Source: Candidatus Woesebacteria bacterium (GTDB lineage: Bacteria > Patescibacteriota > Microgenomatia > UBA1406 > GWC2-37-13). Taken from it: DNA of 64,000 nt. The notes under the pieces were generated by a model. It was not told the DNA's origin. It did no database searches and worked only from the letters and a program-made list of their open reading frames with translations. The position numbers were made by a program, and so were the translations under genes. Within the stretch, counting starts at the first letter, position 1; each line of letters opens with the position of its first letter. Shown piece by piece: positions 1 to 8,954 of this stretch. The DNA is taken from the NCBI GenBank assembly GCA_020429045.1, contig JAGQLS010000003.1:1-64000 (forward strand), given 5' to 3'.

Positions 1-239
1 AAGGTACACCTTCTATTGTTTATAATGTCGATGGTCTTAGGGATAGTGTCCAAAATGGAAAGGCGGGATATTTATGTTTGCACAATAACCCAGATGAGTT
101 AGCTAAAGCTATTTATGAACTTTTCTCAAATGAAAACATGTATAAAGATTTACAAAAGAAAGCTTGGGAGTTCAGCAAACAATATACATACCAACGTAGC
201 TACCAGGATTACATCAAAGCTATCGAGTATGTTTCATGA
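1..239 (+). CDS. Glycosyltransferase family 4, C-terminal end (partial)
   Basis: The reading frame from base 3 to the TGA at 237-239 gives about 78 residues beginning GTPSIVYNVDGLRDSV, the nucleotide-sugar-binding end of a GT-B (GT4) glycosyltransferase. The N-terminus lies outside the window. The same stretch occurs in the GT4 enzyme at 3292-4389 (GTPAIVYDVDGLRDSV), so the two are close paralogues that probably use related donors. It is followed at once by a flippase gene. Donor and acceptor cannot be told from this fragment. Confidence 0.85.
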   Translation, partial: GTPSIVYNVDGLRDSVQNGKAGYLCLHNNPDELAKAIYELFSNENMYKDLQKKAWEFSKQYTYQRSYQDYIKAIEYVS

Positions 240-267
240 AATGTTGTACTCTCCACCATCCTTATAT

Positions 268-1530
268 ATGAAAAAGGTATTAAAACTTATCACAAAAAAT
301 GCTTTTGTTCAGGGAAGTTTTCTGCTTGTTGCTTCAAACTTTGTGGTCGGATTCATGAACTATCTTTTCAATATTTTTGTAGGACGTGCGCTGGGGCCGG
401 TGGGGTATAGCGAAATCGCAACACTCTTTTCATATTTAGTAATCGCTACCATTCCGTTTGGGGTTATTTCGTTATTATTGATACAAAAACTTGGCGATGC
501 TCAAGAACCAAAAAAATATGCAGCCATGGTGCACCTGTGGCTTATGCAAAAATTGCAACGTTATTGGTATGTAGTGGTATTATTTTTTTTCATTACTCCT
601 GCACTACCTAGTTTTACAAATTTGAAGCCAGTAGTGGCATACTCATTGCCGATTCTGATATTTCTTTCGTTTTTCATTGCGTATTATAGTGGTGCTTTGC
701 AGGGATTGCATGAATTTTTATGGTATGCGGGCATCTTGGTTATTGCAACGTTAATCAAGCTCATCGGTGGAATAATGGTGTTTGCTAATGTGGGCGACTT
801 GTCGACTATCATTATTTGTATTGTGTTTTCTTTTGTTTTTACCGTTTTGCTCAATGAACTTTTCCTTGCAAAAAACATCTACCACATGTTCAACGCTGTA
901 CGGATTTCATCGAAACGATTACGATCTTTTTTACGTGACACACAAATGTGGCTCACAATAGGAACAAGTGGAACCATGGTTCTTCTTAATAATGTTGATA
1001 TTATTTACGTAAAAAAAGTGTTTGATGCAGAACAAGCCGGGATTTATGGATCATGGGCTTTGTTTGCAAAAATAATTTTATATGTATTTGGTCCGCTTCT
1101 CACCATAAGTTATATTTTCTTCGCGAACAAGAAGCAACAACGTTATCATGTCTTTACATTCGTTGTATCGTTCGTTTTGTTGATTGTTATCGGTATCGGC
1201 TTATATATTTCGTACGCAACCTTTGGCAACCTACTTGTCAACATGTTGTTTGGAGAAAAATTTGCCATGGTCGTACCACATATGATTTGGGCAGCTCTTT
1301 TTGGAGTAGGTTATATCACTATGTCTTTTATGAACGGATATTTTTTGGCAAGAAAAAGCAAAGTAGCGCTCATCCCAACAATGTTATTTCCTGGCTATAT
1401 CCTTGGCTTGCTTCTTTATCCACACACCGTCAGACAAATTATGCACGTTGATACGATCTTCACTTTTGCTTGTATCATAACGTTCTTTTTAGTGTTTTGT
1501 AAAGAGCAATTGATCAAGAGAGAAGAATGA
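268..1530 (+). CDS. Wzx-type polysaccharide flippase (MOP superfamily)
   Basis: A roughly 420-residue integral membrane protein with about 12 hydrophobic segments. The N-terminus has the usual arrangement of a first helix followed by NYLFNIFVGRALGP and a YSEIA stretch, typical of polysaccharide-biosynthesis flippases. Members of this family turn undecaprenyl-linked oligosaccharide units across the cytoplasmic membrane. I prefer the ATG at 268 (MKKVLKLI); in-frame ATGs at 229 and 241 are possible, and one at 115 would lie deep inside the upstream glycosyltransferase. It ends 8 bases before a gene on the other strand. It is one of three flippases in the window. Confidence 0.85.
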   Translation: MKKVLKLITKNAFVQGSFLLVASNFVVGFMNYLFNIFVGRALGPVGYSEIATLFSYLVIATIPFGVISLLLIQKLGDAQEPKKYAAMVHLWLMQKLQRYWYVVVLFFFITPALPSFTNLKPVVAYSLPILIFLSFFIAYYSGALQGLHEFLWYAGILVIATLIKLIGGIMVFANVGDLSTIIICIVFSFVFTVLLNELFLAKNIYHMFNAVRISSKRLRSFLRDTQMWLTIGTSGTMVLLNNVDIIYVKKVFDAEQAGIYGSWALFAKIILYVFGPLLTISYIFFANKKQQRYHVFTFVVSFVLLIVIGIGLYISYATFGNLLVNMLFGEKFAMVVPHMIWAALFGVGYITMSFMNGYFLARKSKVALIPTMLFPGYILGLLLYPHTVRQIMHVDTIFTFACIITFFLVFCKEQLIKREE

Positions 1531-1538
1531 GTGTCCAG

Positions 1539-2660
1539 CTATCCATGCCCCAGAAATATGGTGCGCTTTATCTTCTTGATTATCCGTATGAGTAGATTGT
1601 AATGATATTTGTCTGGTTGCAGGTCCTCAACAGTCGGGTAGAAATACCACCGCGACTTGATATCGAGATTAACGATATTGCTTATCTTTATACGCTCAAT
1701 ATCTTGATCTTTGATCGTGCGTTCAACCCAAATCTGAGTTGGTCCTTCATGGAAATAGAGTGGAATCGTAAAGTCGAGTTCTGTGTCGTTCCAGCGATCA
1801 ACGAGTGGTATTTCTCCTTGATTGGTTATTAATAGATCTTGTTCGCCATCGCGCCAGCCGAAATTGTATCCAGACATATGTATTTTTTCACCCATCGTGG
1901 TAATTGTGGGTTTTACCTTCACAATAGTTAAATTTTCTCGTAGATTTCGCTGATATTGTTGATACGTAAACAAACATAACCAAATACCCCCAATGAATCC
2001 CCCAATCAACACAAAGCCTTTGATGGCGACAAGAAGCTTTTTTGTATTTTCTTCGCGTGAAATCGACTTCACAAGATTTACTGAGAATTGGGTCGTTAGC
2101 TTCATTAAAGATTTTATATCGGTAAAATCCTCTCGCTTGATATCCATCTTTGTAAATGCTATCTGTTGTTTTTTAAAAGATTCCTTAAAAAAAATAAACT
2201 GTGGCTGGCTCAAAAAAACGACACAATCGGGCAAAATATTGGCAAAAAATATGGTGAGGAGGAGTGTTTTGATCCACAAAAATGGAACAATCACAAATAT
2301 GGTTCGTGCAAAAAAATGTCCAAAACAAAATGATGCAAGAATATAGATTACAGCCTCAGCTTTTGTACCATCCCATACACAGTTTTTTCCCATGCGGTTG
2401 CGATCTTTTCGTAAATACACAGCTGATAAAATAAAGAGAAACAACACTACCAGCCAAGCGCCAAAATCAGCAGGAAAAAAATCAACAATATATGACTCAA
2501 AAAAATCAAATCGAATGATCGAAAACACATCTTTCCATATATATGCCAATGTCAAGTATGCAATGAGTGAGATATGAAATAACCAAACTAAAAAAATGTA
2601 TAGTTCTATCAAATACTCTTTAAAACTGTTTTCAAGTTGTTTGATATTTTTGATTATCAT
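1539..2660 (-). CDS. Membrane protein with C-terminal IPT/TIG-like extracellular domain, unknown function
   Basis: About 373 residues from the ATG at 2660; a TTG four codons upstream is less likely. The N-terminal 150 residues hold about four hydrophobic segments. A polar stretch leads to another membrane helix near residues 205-225 (FVLIGGFIGGIWLCLF). A beta-rich C-terminal domain follows, with an IPT/TIG-like opening (PTITTMGEKIHMSGYNFG). The start overlaps the end of the upstream gene (2632-3204) by 29 bases, so the two are co-transcribed and probably work together. I do not recognise a family; the immunoglobulin-like reading of the C-terminus is inference. Confidence 0.6.
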   Translation of the reverse strand: MIIKNIKQLENSFKEYLIELYIFLVWLFHISLIAYLTLAYIWKDVFSIIRFDFFESYIVDFFPADFGAWLVVLFLFILSAVYLRKDRNRMGKNCVWDGTKAEAVIYILASFCFGHFFARTIFVIVPFLWIKTLLLTIFFANILPDCVVFLSQPQFIFFKESFKKQQIAFTKMDIKREDFTDIKSLMKLTTQFSVNLVKSISREENTKKLLVAIKGFVLIGGFIGGIWLCLFTYQQYQRNLRENLTIVKVKPTITTMGEKIHMSGYNFGWRDGEQDLLITNQGEIPLVDRWNDTELDFTIPLYFHEGPTQIWVERTIKDQDIERIKISNIVNLDIKSRWYFYPTVEDLQPDKYHYNLLIRIIKKIKRTIFLGHG

Positions 2661-3204
2661 GATTATTTGCAAAAGAGATTATCTGTTGCAGTACCGCAAT
2701 TGATAATAGCATAAATACAGCAATGCTAAAAATGGTAATTACTTCTTCGATATGCAGTGGGTCACCTATTGGGTCGTTCACAAAATAAAAAAACGGTATG
2801 CAGAAAAGGAAAAATATAGCCATGAACGCGTGCATGGTCGACGAGATGCGCAAAAGACTGATGAGCGGGAGATAAGCAATAAACCAAAATGTTTCATTAT
2901 CTACGCCGTAGTGCTTGAGCGTTTCATCAAATATCCCGAGTTGCTTAAGAAGTACCAGCGAAAAAAAATAGAACAAAGTGAGGATGAATTGTCGTTGCCA
3001 ATTTTTATGTAGAATTATTTCTCGGATCTCGTTTACGATGTGATTAAAACGTGTATGCAGGGCTAGATACAGTATCAACACTAAACCAAAAATAACGGTG
3101 TAAACGATAAATAGCCCCGGAGAAAATGCCAAACGGCCAGCATAATAAGCAAAAATGAATATTGTCAACATAACAAATAAACGAAAGAGTTCTGTGCGCT
3201 TCAT
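2632..3204 (-). CDS. Polytopic membrane protein, unknown function
   Basis: About 190 residues with roughly six hydrophobic helices and no recognised catalytic motif. The start is taken at the ATG at 3204 (MKRTELFRLF), where a membrane helix begins directly; ATGs at 3216 and 3228 are in frame. A TAAAAT box lies about 10 bases upstream of 3204. It is the first gene of a two-gene unit with the IPT-like membrane protein and is divergent from the glycosyltransferase at 3292. A transport or scaffold role for the surface polymer is possible but not supported by sequence. Confidence 0.6.
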   Translation of the reverse strand: MKRTELFRLFVMLTIFIFAYYAGRLAFSPGLFIVYTVIFGLVLILYLALHTRFNHIVNEIREIILHKNWQRQFILTLFYFFSLVLLKQLGIFDETLKHYGVDNETFWFIAYLPLISLLRISSTMHAFMAIFFLFCIPFFYFVNDPIGDPLHIEEVITIFSIAVFMLLSIAVLQQIISFANNHDNQKYQTT

Positions 3205-3278
3205 ACTAATGTCCATTTTATCACACATTTATCACACAAATAAAAAAGAGAGAGACAAACTTCGCATTTCAGCCTTGT

Positions 3279-3284
3279 TATAAT
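3279..3284 (+). promoter_or_regulatory. -10 box (TATAAT) giving a leaderless start for the 13-gene glycan operon
   Basis: A perfect TATAAT ends 7 bases before the ATG at 3292. Transcription would therefore begin at or within a base of the start codon. No clear -35 box is seen at 16-18 bases. This decides for ATG 3292 over the ATG at 3283, which overlaps the box. Confidence 0.6.
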
Positions 3285-3291
3285 GTTCATT

Positions 3292-4389
3292 ATGCATATT
3301 ATATGGTTCACTTGGAAAGATCGAAAACATCCTGAAGCAGGTGGCGCCGAACATATAAACGAGGCTCTTGCCAAAGAACTGGTCAATGAAGGTCATGAAG
3401 TTGTTTTTATTGTTTCGCGATTTAAAGGTGCGAATAAAGAAGAAATGATCGATGGTTACAAGATAATACGTGTTGGGAACAGATACACGGTGTATATTGC
3501 TGCGTTTTTTTACTATATGAGTCGCCTAAGAGGTTGGTCTAACCTTGTCATTGAGGAAATAAATACCATGCCCTTCATGACTCAATGGTATACGAAAGAA
3601 AGACGGGTTTTGTTGATTTATCAATTGTGTAGAGAGATCTGGTTTTACCAATTTGTATTTCCTTTCAACCTTGTTGGATATATCCTTGAGCCGGCCTATT
3701 TGTGGTTGTTGAGAAAAAATAAGGTCATGACCGAATCGCAAAGTACAAAAAACGATTTGAAACGTTATGGATTTTCCGAAAATAATATCTCTATTTTTCC
3801 CATATGTATTGATATCAAACCGCTTGTTTCTATTTCCGATAAAACCCTTTACAAACAATTCACTGTTCTTTCTCTTGGAACAATTCGCAGCATGAAAAAA
3901 ACCCTTGATCAAATACAAGCCTTTGAGATTGCAAAAAAAACCATTCCTGAGCTAAAGATGAAAATTGCCGGCAAATATATTGGGTCATATGGGAAAAAAG
4001 TGAAGAAATACATATATAATAGCCCGTACGCGAAAGATATCGAATACCTTGGAATGATTTCTAAACATGAAAAAAAAGAACTCTTGAAAAAATCGCACAT
4101 TATCCTCGTTACTTCGGTAAAAGAAGGCTGGGGGCTTATTGTGTCTGAAGCGGCAAGCCAGGGCACTCCTGCGATTGTCTACGACGTCGACGGGTTACGA
4201 GACAGTGTATTGCACAAAAAAACTGGTATCATTTGTAAAGCGCGTGTCGCTGACTTGAGTAGTGCTATCGTAAAATTGTATAAAGATAAAAAAAAGTATA
4301 TGGTGCTGTCAAAAAACGCCTTGCAAGAAAGCAAGAAGTATACAATAGTAAAAAGTTATAACGCTTGTAAACATATGTTTAATGTATGA
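3292..4389 (+). CDS. Glycosyltransferase family 4 (GT-B fold)
   Basis: A 365-residue retaining GT-B enzyme. The N-terminal half begins HIIWFTWKDRKHPEAGGAEH, the glycine-rich acceptor-side loop common in WcaI/RfaB-like enzymes. The C-terminal half contains VKEGWGLIVSEAASQG, the E-x7-E donor-binding signature. It is the first gene of a long plus-strand operon, its stop overlaps the next start by four bases (ATGA), and it is a paralogue of the partial gene at base 1. It acts at the cytoplasmic membrane face on a lipid-linked glycan. Sugar specificity is unknown. Confidence 0.88.
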   Translation: MHIIWFTWKDRKHPEAGGAEHINEALAKELVNEGHEVVFIVSRFKGANKEEMIDGYKIIRVGNRYTVYIAAFFYYMSRLRGWSNLVIEEINTMPFMTQWYTKERRVLLIYQLCREIWFYQFVFPFNLVGYILEPAYLWLLRKNKVMTESQSTKNDLKRYGFSENNISIFPICIDIKPLVSISDKTLYKQFTVLSLGTIRSMKKTLDQIQAFEIAKKTIPELKMKIAGKYIGSYGKKVKKYIYNSPYAKDIEYLGMISKHEKKELLKKSHIILVTSVKEGWGLIVSEAASQGTPAIVYDVDGLRDSVLHKKTGIICKARVADLSSAIVKLYKDKKKYMVLSKNALQESKKYTIVKSYNACKHMFNV

Positions 4390-5396
4390 CATACCCAAAA
4401 TTATCTATCCTTATCGTTGCGTTAAATGCCGAACGAACCATCGGTGATTGTCTCAAATACATCAGACAACAGACATATCCTCACATTGATGAAATTCTTC
4501 TTGTCGACGGAGGCAGCACAGATAACACCTTACAAATCACTCGCAACGCCAAGATGAAGATAACCATTGTGAAAGGTGGATATAAAGAGAATCAAGAAGC
4601 GCGCAGAGCCGTAGGAATTATGAAAACAAAAAACGAATATATCGCCATGATTGATACCGACAACTATCTACTTGATCCAAACTGGCTCATCGACATGGTC
4701 GAACCGTTAATGAAACATAAAGATGTTATTGCATCACAAAGTTTACGATATGCGGCTCCAAAAGGAGAACCGCTTCTCAACAGATATTTTGGCCTTTTGG
4801 GTGCAGCCGATCCAGTAGCGTATTATCTGGGAAAAGCGGACCGGTTGAATTGGGTCTATGATAAATGGAATCTGTTAGGCACGGTCAAAAAAGAATACAA
4901 AAAATACTGGATCGTAGCATTTAAACCTCGTTCCTTTCCAACGGTCGGCGCAAACGGAATCATATTCAAAAAATCGTTGTTGCTTGAATCAAACTGGGGA
5001 AAGCCCGAAAATTATTTTCACACCGATGTATTTGTCGATATTGCCAAAAAATATGGTCGGTGTCGATTTGCTATCGTAAAAAATGAAACCTATCACAATA
5101 CCGCAGATACGCTGGCCACTTTTGCTGCAAAACGCACGCGATACATGACGTTGCATCATCAACATTTACAATCTGCTCGTCGGTATAGTGTGTTTGACCC
5201 AAAAAACCCATCTGATATTATCAAATTGGGACTGTTTGTCATTTACGCTTTGACATTTGTTGAACCGCTATGGCAAGCAATCTATGGCTTTCGTAAAAAA
5301 AGAGACATTGCGTGGTTTTTGCACCCCTATGTGTGCTTTGTCATTATGCTTTCGTATACCAAAGCTCTTGTTCATAATTATTTTGTTTCCCGCTGA
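4386..5396 (+). CDS. Glycosyltransferase family 2 (GT-A fold)
   Basis: A 336-residue inverting GT-A enzyme. The N-terminus LSILIVALNAERTIGDCL, then LLVDGGSTDNT, and the metal-binding IDTDNY near residue 95 (a DxD variant) are typical of GT2. The last 80 residues carry one or two hydrophobic segments that may hold it at the membrane. It is translationally coupled to the preceding GT4 gene through an ATGA overlap. Donor and acceptor are unknown. Confidence 0.87.
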   Translation: MTYPKLSILIVALNAERTIGDCLKYIRQQTYPHIDEILLVDGGSTDNTLQITRNAKMKITIVKGGYKENQEARRAVGIMKTKNEYIAMIDTDNYLLDPNWLIDMVEPLMKHKDVIASQSLRYAAPKGEPLLNRYFGLLGAADPVAYYLGKADRLNWVYDKWNLLGTVKKEYKKYWIVAFKPRSFPTVGANGIIFKKSLLLESNWGKPENYFHTDVFVDIAKKYGRCRFAIVKNETYHNTADTLATFAAKRTRYMTLHHQHLQSARRYSVFDPKNPSDIIKLGLFVIYALTFVEPLWQAIYGFRKKRDIAWFLHPYVCFVIMLSYTKALVHNYFVSR

Positions 5397-5401
5397 CCAC
5401 T

Positions 5402-6277
5402 ATGAAATACACCATCGCTATTGTTGGATCAACAGGGTTCATTGGAACAAATCTGTGCAAAAAATTACAAACGGACTGCAACCTTATTCCAATAACCAGA
5501 TCCATGCTGGATCTTAGAGATGAATCAAATACTATTGCTACTTTCAAAAAAATACAACCACACATCATCGTCAATGCAGCGCACACGGGGGTGAATTCGC
5601 GCATTGATTATTCAAGTAATTATTTGTACGACAATCTCAAAATAGTAACCAATATTCTTGAGGGGGCACGACATATCAAACAGTTAAAGAAAATTATATT
5701 CCTGGGTTCAAGTCTGGAGTACCAAGATACGAAAAAACCTATTGATGAAAAAACATCGCTCCAGCCAAAAAACGTATATGCAACAACAAAAATGTTGTCA
5801 TCTATGCTTTCTCTTAATCTTGCTAGACAATGGGGGCTCCCTTTTTTACTCCTGAGACCGTTTAATTTGTATGGTCCATATGATACGAAAAGTGTCATTT
5901 GCTACATCGGTCACTCGTTGCTCAAAAATCGCTCTGTTAAGCTAACTAAGGGGGAGCAGTATCGTGATTATCTTTTTATCGACGATTTTGTTGCAATCTT
6001 CAAACAAATTATTTCCCATATATCATTATTTGATAATTATGACGTTTTCAATATCGGTTCAGGAAAAGCTACTCAGTTGTCGACCATTTTCAAGACTGTT
6101 TATGACATAATGGGTAGACAATACGACTATGAAGAAATACCATACCCACAAAATGAATACTGGCACAATGTAGCAGATATTACAAAAATTAAAACAATTA
6201 TCGATTTTCCTGAATGTACACCCACATCAAAAGGGGTAGAGCGAACGTTACTATGGATACAACAATCTCAAAAATAA
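5402..6277 (+). CDS. NAD-dependent sugar epimerase/dehydratase (extended SDR)
   Basis: A 291-residue extended short-chain dehydrogenase. It has the nucleotide-binding GSTGFIG near residue 9 and the catalytic YATTK near residue 128, preceded by a serine in GSSLEY. Such enzymes epimerise, reduce or dehydrate nucleotide sugars. It starts 5 bases after the GT2 stop and overlaps the next gene by 25 bases, so it belongs to the glycan operon. Its substrate could be one of the GDP- or CDP-sugars made in this locus, but the sequence does not say which. Confidence 0.82.
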   Translation: MKYTIAIVGSTGFIGTNLCKKLQTDCNLIPITRSMLDLRDESNTIATFKKIQPHIIVNAAHTGVNSRIDYSSNYLYDNLKIVTNILEGARHIKQLKKIIFLGSSLEYQDTKKPIDEKTSLQPKNVYATTKMLSSMLSLNLARQWGLPFLLLRPFNLYGPYDTKSVICYIGHSLLKNRSVKLTKGEQYRDYLFIDDFVAIFKQIISHISLFDNYDVFNIGSGKATQLSTIFKTVYDIMGRQYDYEEIPYPQNEYWHNVADITKIKTIIDFPECTPTSKGVERTLLWIQQSQK

Positions 6278-8934
6278 AGAAATTTTTGGCTCAAAAGTTT
6301 CCTTTTATTGTTTTTCTTGCTGTGGCGATATATTCCACACGACTATTTCTTTTTAGCAAAGGGATCATACTAAACGGGGAGCTTTTCACATCAACTGACT
6401 ATATATTTTTGTTAAAACAATTTCTCCATGCATGGGGGACATACACAACATTTGGAAGTTCAAATATAGGACTCACAACAAGCTACGGGTTAAATTTTGT
6501 ATTTTGGATTCTACCTGCCGGCCACCATCTGCCTTTGCTTGCTTTTTTTAGCGTTTTAGAATTATTTTTTGGCGCTGGGACTATTAAAGTCATCGTTTTT
6601 ATCGCGATACTGTCACCCATGATTGGTATGTATTTTTTTGCGCGCTACTGGTTTCGTTCTATACAGAATACTGTTTTAAGGAATGCTATGAGTACAATGT
6701 CGAGTCTTGTGTACGGCATCAGTGCGCTTATGGGGGATAGGATCTCAGCAGGTCATATAAAATACAACTTTGGACACGGAGTTTTTCCGCTGATTCTCCT
6801 TACTACGCTTCTTGCTGTCGAAGGAAATGAAAAGTCAAGAAAAAAATACATCTTGGCAACCGGCCTCCTGTTGGGAATTTTGATATGGCTTATGCCACAT
6901 TTGATTTCTTTATTCATTATTATGTGTTTTTGCTATCTTGTGTTTTGTATACGCGATGCAAAAGAGGTCGTTCGACTAATAAAAACTGGCATCATTTCGG
7001 GCTGTATAGCATTCTTGCTCAACATTCACATTTGGCTTCCGACACTTTTGTACAGCGAACCACTCAGCTACATTGCAAATCCAGAATATCTTCTTCCTTG
7101 GGTTTATTTTATTTCGAGGTCCATACAATTTTCGATCCACTTTGGTTTGGCAAGTGCTTATGAACGTGGTATTTTTGCTGAAAATTATACTCATATCTTG
7201 CTATGGAAATTTCTTCTTCCTATCTTCGCCTTTATTGGATTAATTTTTGAAAAAGATAAACGAAAAGCTTTGTTTCTTCTTTTTGTCGGGGGGCTTGGGT
7301 TGATTTTTTCGATGGGAATCAATTATCCATTCGAAGATGTATTTACTTATTTGTACGAACATTTATTTTTATTTAAACCCTTCCGCGATGTAGGAAAATT
7401 TCTTATTTTGTACCTGTTTAGCGTATCTCTTCTTGTTCCGAATGTTTTGACATATTATCAAGGCTGGTTTAAGAAGAAAAATTATGTTCTTGTTCCTTTG
7501 CTTGCAATCTTTATTTATTACATGTTTTATACCAATCCAAATTTTGCATCGGGAAATTTTTACACCATTAAACCTTTTACTCTCCCAAAAAAATATACTG
7601 CGCTCAACGAATTCCTTTCACAAGATGCTGATGACTTCCGTGTAGCTGTCTACCCAAACGACAGCAGCATTGGTGGATATGATTGGTTTCCGGAAGAATA
7701 TAATCCTCCTGCATACCATACAATATTTGAGGCGGTATCTCCACTTTCCAAAAACGTAGCTAACTCCAATAGAGTCATGTGGGACTGGTCTTCGCGATAT
7801 CTTGATTATCTTGAGCAGCATCTTGATGCGTCGTGGGTTATTGAACGACTCGCAAATGGGGGAGTGAAATATTTCATAATTGACCATAGCTTACCCAATT
7901 ACAAAACAATTGAAAAAATATTCAATAATCATACAGAACTACACAAACTCGTTGGCTCTCTTGACGAATTTAGCATATATAAAATTAACCAGTTCTCCAA
8001 AGTTATACCAAAAAAGCAAGATGCTGTGTATTATTTCGGCGATGTCTATGGCATGCAATATGTGCCCTCGGATGTTGCACTCATAAATTTGGGTATCGAT
8101 AAACAGAAAAATCCCTTTGATCTTTTATCACAAAATTATTCAAATACGATTGTACTTTTTAATTCTTCGCCAGACGATTTGTTTTACACCTTACTTCGCA
8201 AATATAAATTTTCGTTTTTCCCCGAAATTCGATTTGTCAAAGATACTACAAAGGAATTTTTCGTACCAGCTGCTTACCTGCAATATCGGACACAACAAGG
8301 TATGGTTTTTTACAATCCTGAGATCATACAAACAGATGGACCAAATAGTATCGAGAAAAAATTCAACACCGTTAGTGGAACATATAAAGTATTGTTGAGT
8401 ACGCTCAGTACAGAAGGGCAAAGCAATCAAATTCAACTTACTATTAACGATCAAAAAATAGTAAAAGAAGGCTTTCGCCATAAAACAAATTCTGTAGAAT
8501 GGGTCGATTTTGGGGAGGTGCATATCGACAGAGCCGAGTCTACTATCGCCATTGAGAATCAGGGTGCAGGAACATTATACGTTGATATGCTACTCCTTGT
8601 GCCAATTGATGAATTCAACAGCATGCACGATGAGTTTGCTCATATGATGCAGGATAAAAATATTGTTACGCTCGACGGTCCAGTAACCAAAGAAGAGCTT
8701 GCGCTTGATACAAAAGATACCATTACGGTTCTACCAAATACCTTTTCGCCTTATTGGGACCTGTGTGATAAAGAAGTATTCCGTGTCAATTTTTACGCTA
8801 TCGGTAGTAAGTGTGGAAGTGACGATACTATTAAACCGTACTTTAAACCAGAAATGCTCTATCGTATTTCGCTCTTTGCAATGATTTTTGTGTATGGTAT
8901 TATTTTAAAAGCTTTACTTGCACGTAAAAAATAG
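6253..8934 (+). CDS. Large GT-C-type membrane glycosyltransferase (YfhO/AftD-like)
   Basis: A 893-residue protein. The first 450 residues contain about 11-12 transmembrane helices with an early acidic loop (FTSTDY). The C-terminal 400 residues are mostly soluble, with a final helix at the very end (LYRISLFAMIFVYGII). The layout matches GT-C enzymes that use polyprenyl-phosphate sugars outside the membrane, such as YfhO and AftD families. The region around DFRVAVYPNDSS resembles DYFRVLWVPGNS in the protein at 18118-20250, so the two are paralogues. The start at 6253 limits overlap with the preceding gene to 25 bases. Family placement is inference from topology. Confidence 0.65.
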   Translation: MDTTISKIKKFLAQKFPFIVFLAVAIYSTRLFLFSKGIILNGELFTSTDYIFLLKQFLHAWGTYTTFGSSNIGLTTSYGLNFVFWILPAGHHLPLLAFFSVLELFFGAGTIKVIVFIAILSPMIGMYFFARYWFRSIQNTVLRNAMSTMSSLVYGISALMGDRISAGHIKYNFGHGVFPLILLTTLLAVEGNEKSRKKYILATGLLLGILIWLMPHLISLFIIMCFCYLVFCIRDAKEVVRLIKTGIISGCIAFLLNIHIWLPTLLYSEPLSYIANPEYLLPWVYFISRSIQFSIHFGLASAYERGIFAENYTHILLWKFLLPIFAFIGLIFEKDKRKALFLLFVGGLGLIFSMGINYPFEDVFTYLYEHLFLFKPFRDVGKFLILYLFSVSLLVPNVLTYYQGWFKKKNYVLVPLLAIFIYYMFYTNPNFASGNFYTIKPFTLPKKYTALNEFLSQDADDFRVAVYPNDSSIGGYDWFPEEYNPPAYHTIFEAVSPLSKNVANSNRVMWDWSSRYLDYLEQHLDASWVIERLANGGVKYFIIDHSLPNYKTIEKIFNNHTELHKLVGSLDEFSIYKINQFSKVIPKKQDAVYYFGDVYGMQYVPSDVALINLGIDKQKNPFDLLSQNYSNTIVLFNSSPDDLFYTLLRKYKFSFFPEIRFVKDTTKEFFVPAAYLQYRTQQGMVFYNPEIIQTDGPNSIEKKFNTVSGTYKVLLSTLSTEGQSNQIQLTINDQKIVKEGFRHKTNSVEWVDFGEVHIDRAESTIAIENQGAGTLYVDMLLLVPIDEFNSMHDEFAHMMQDKNIVTLDGPVTKEELALDTKDTITVLPNTFSPYWDLCDKEVFRVNFYAIGSKCGSDDTIKPYFKPEMLYRISLFAMIFVYGIILKALLARKK

Positions 8935-8954
8935 ATATACTTTTATCCATATTT

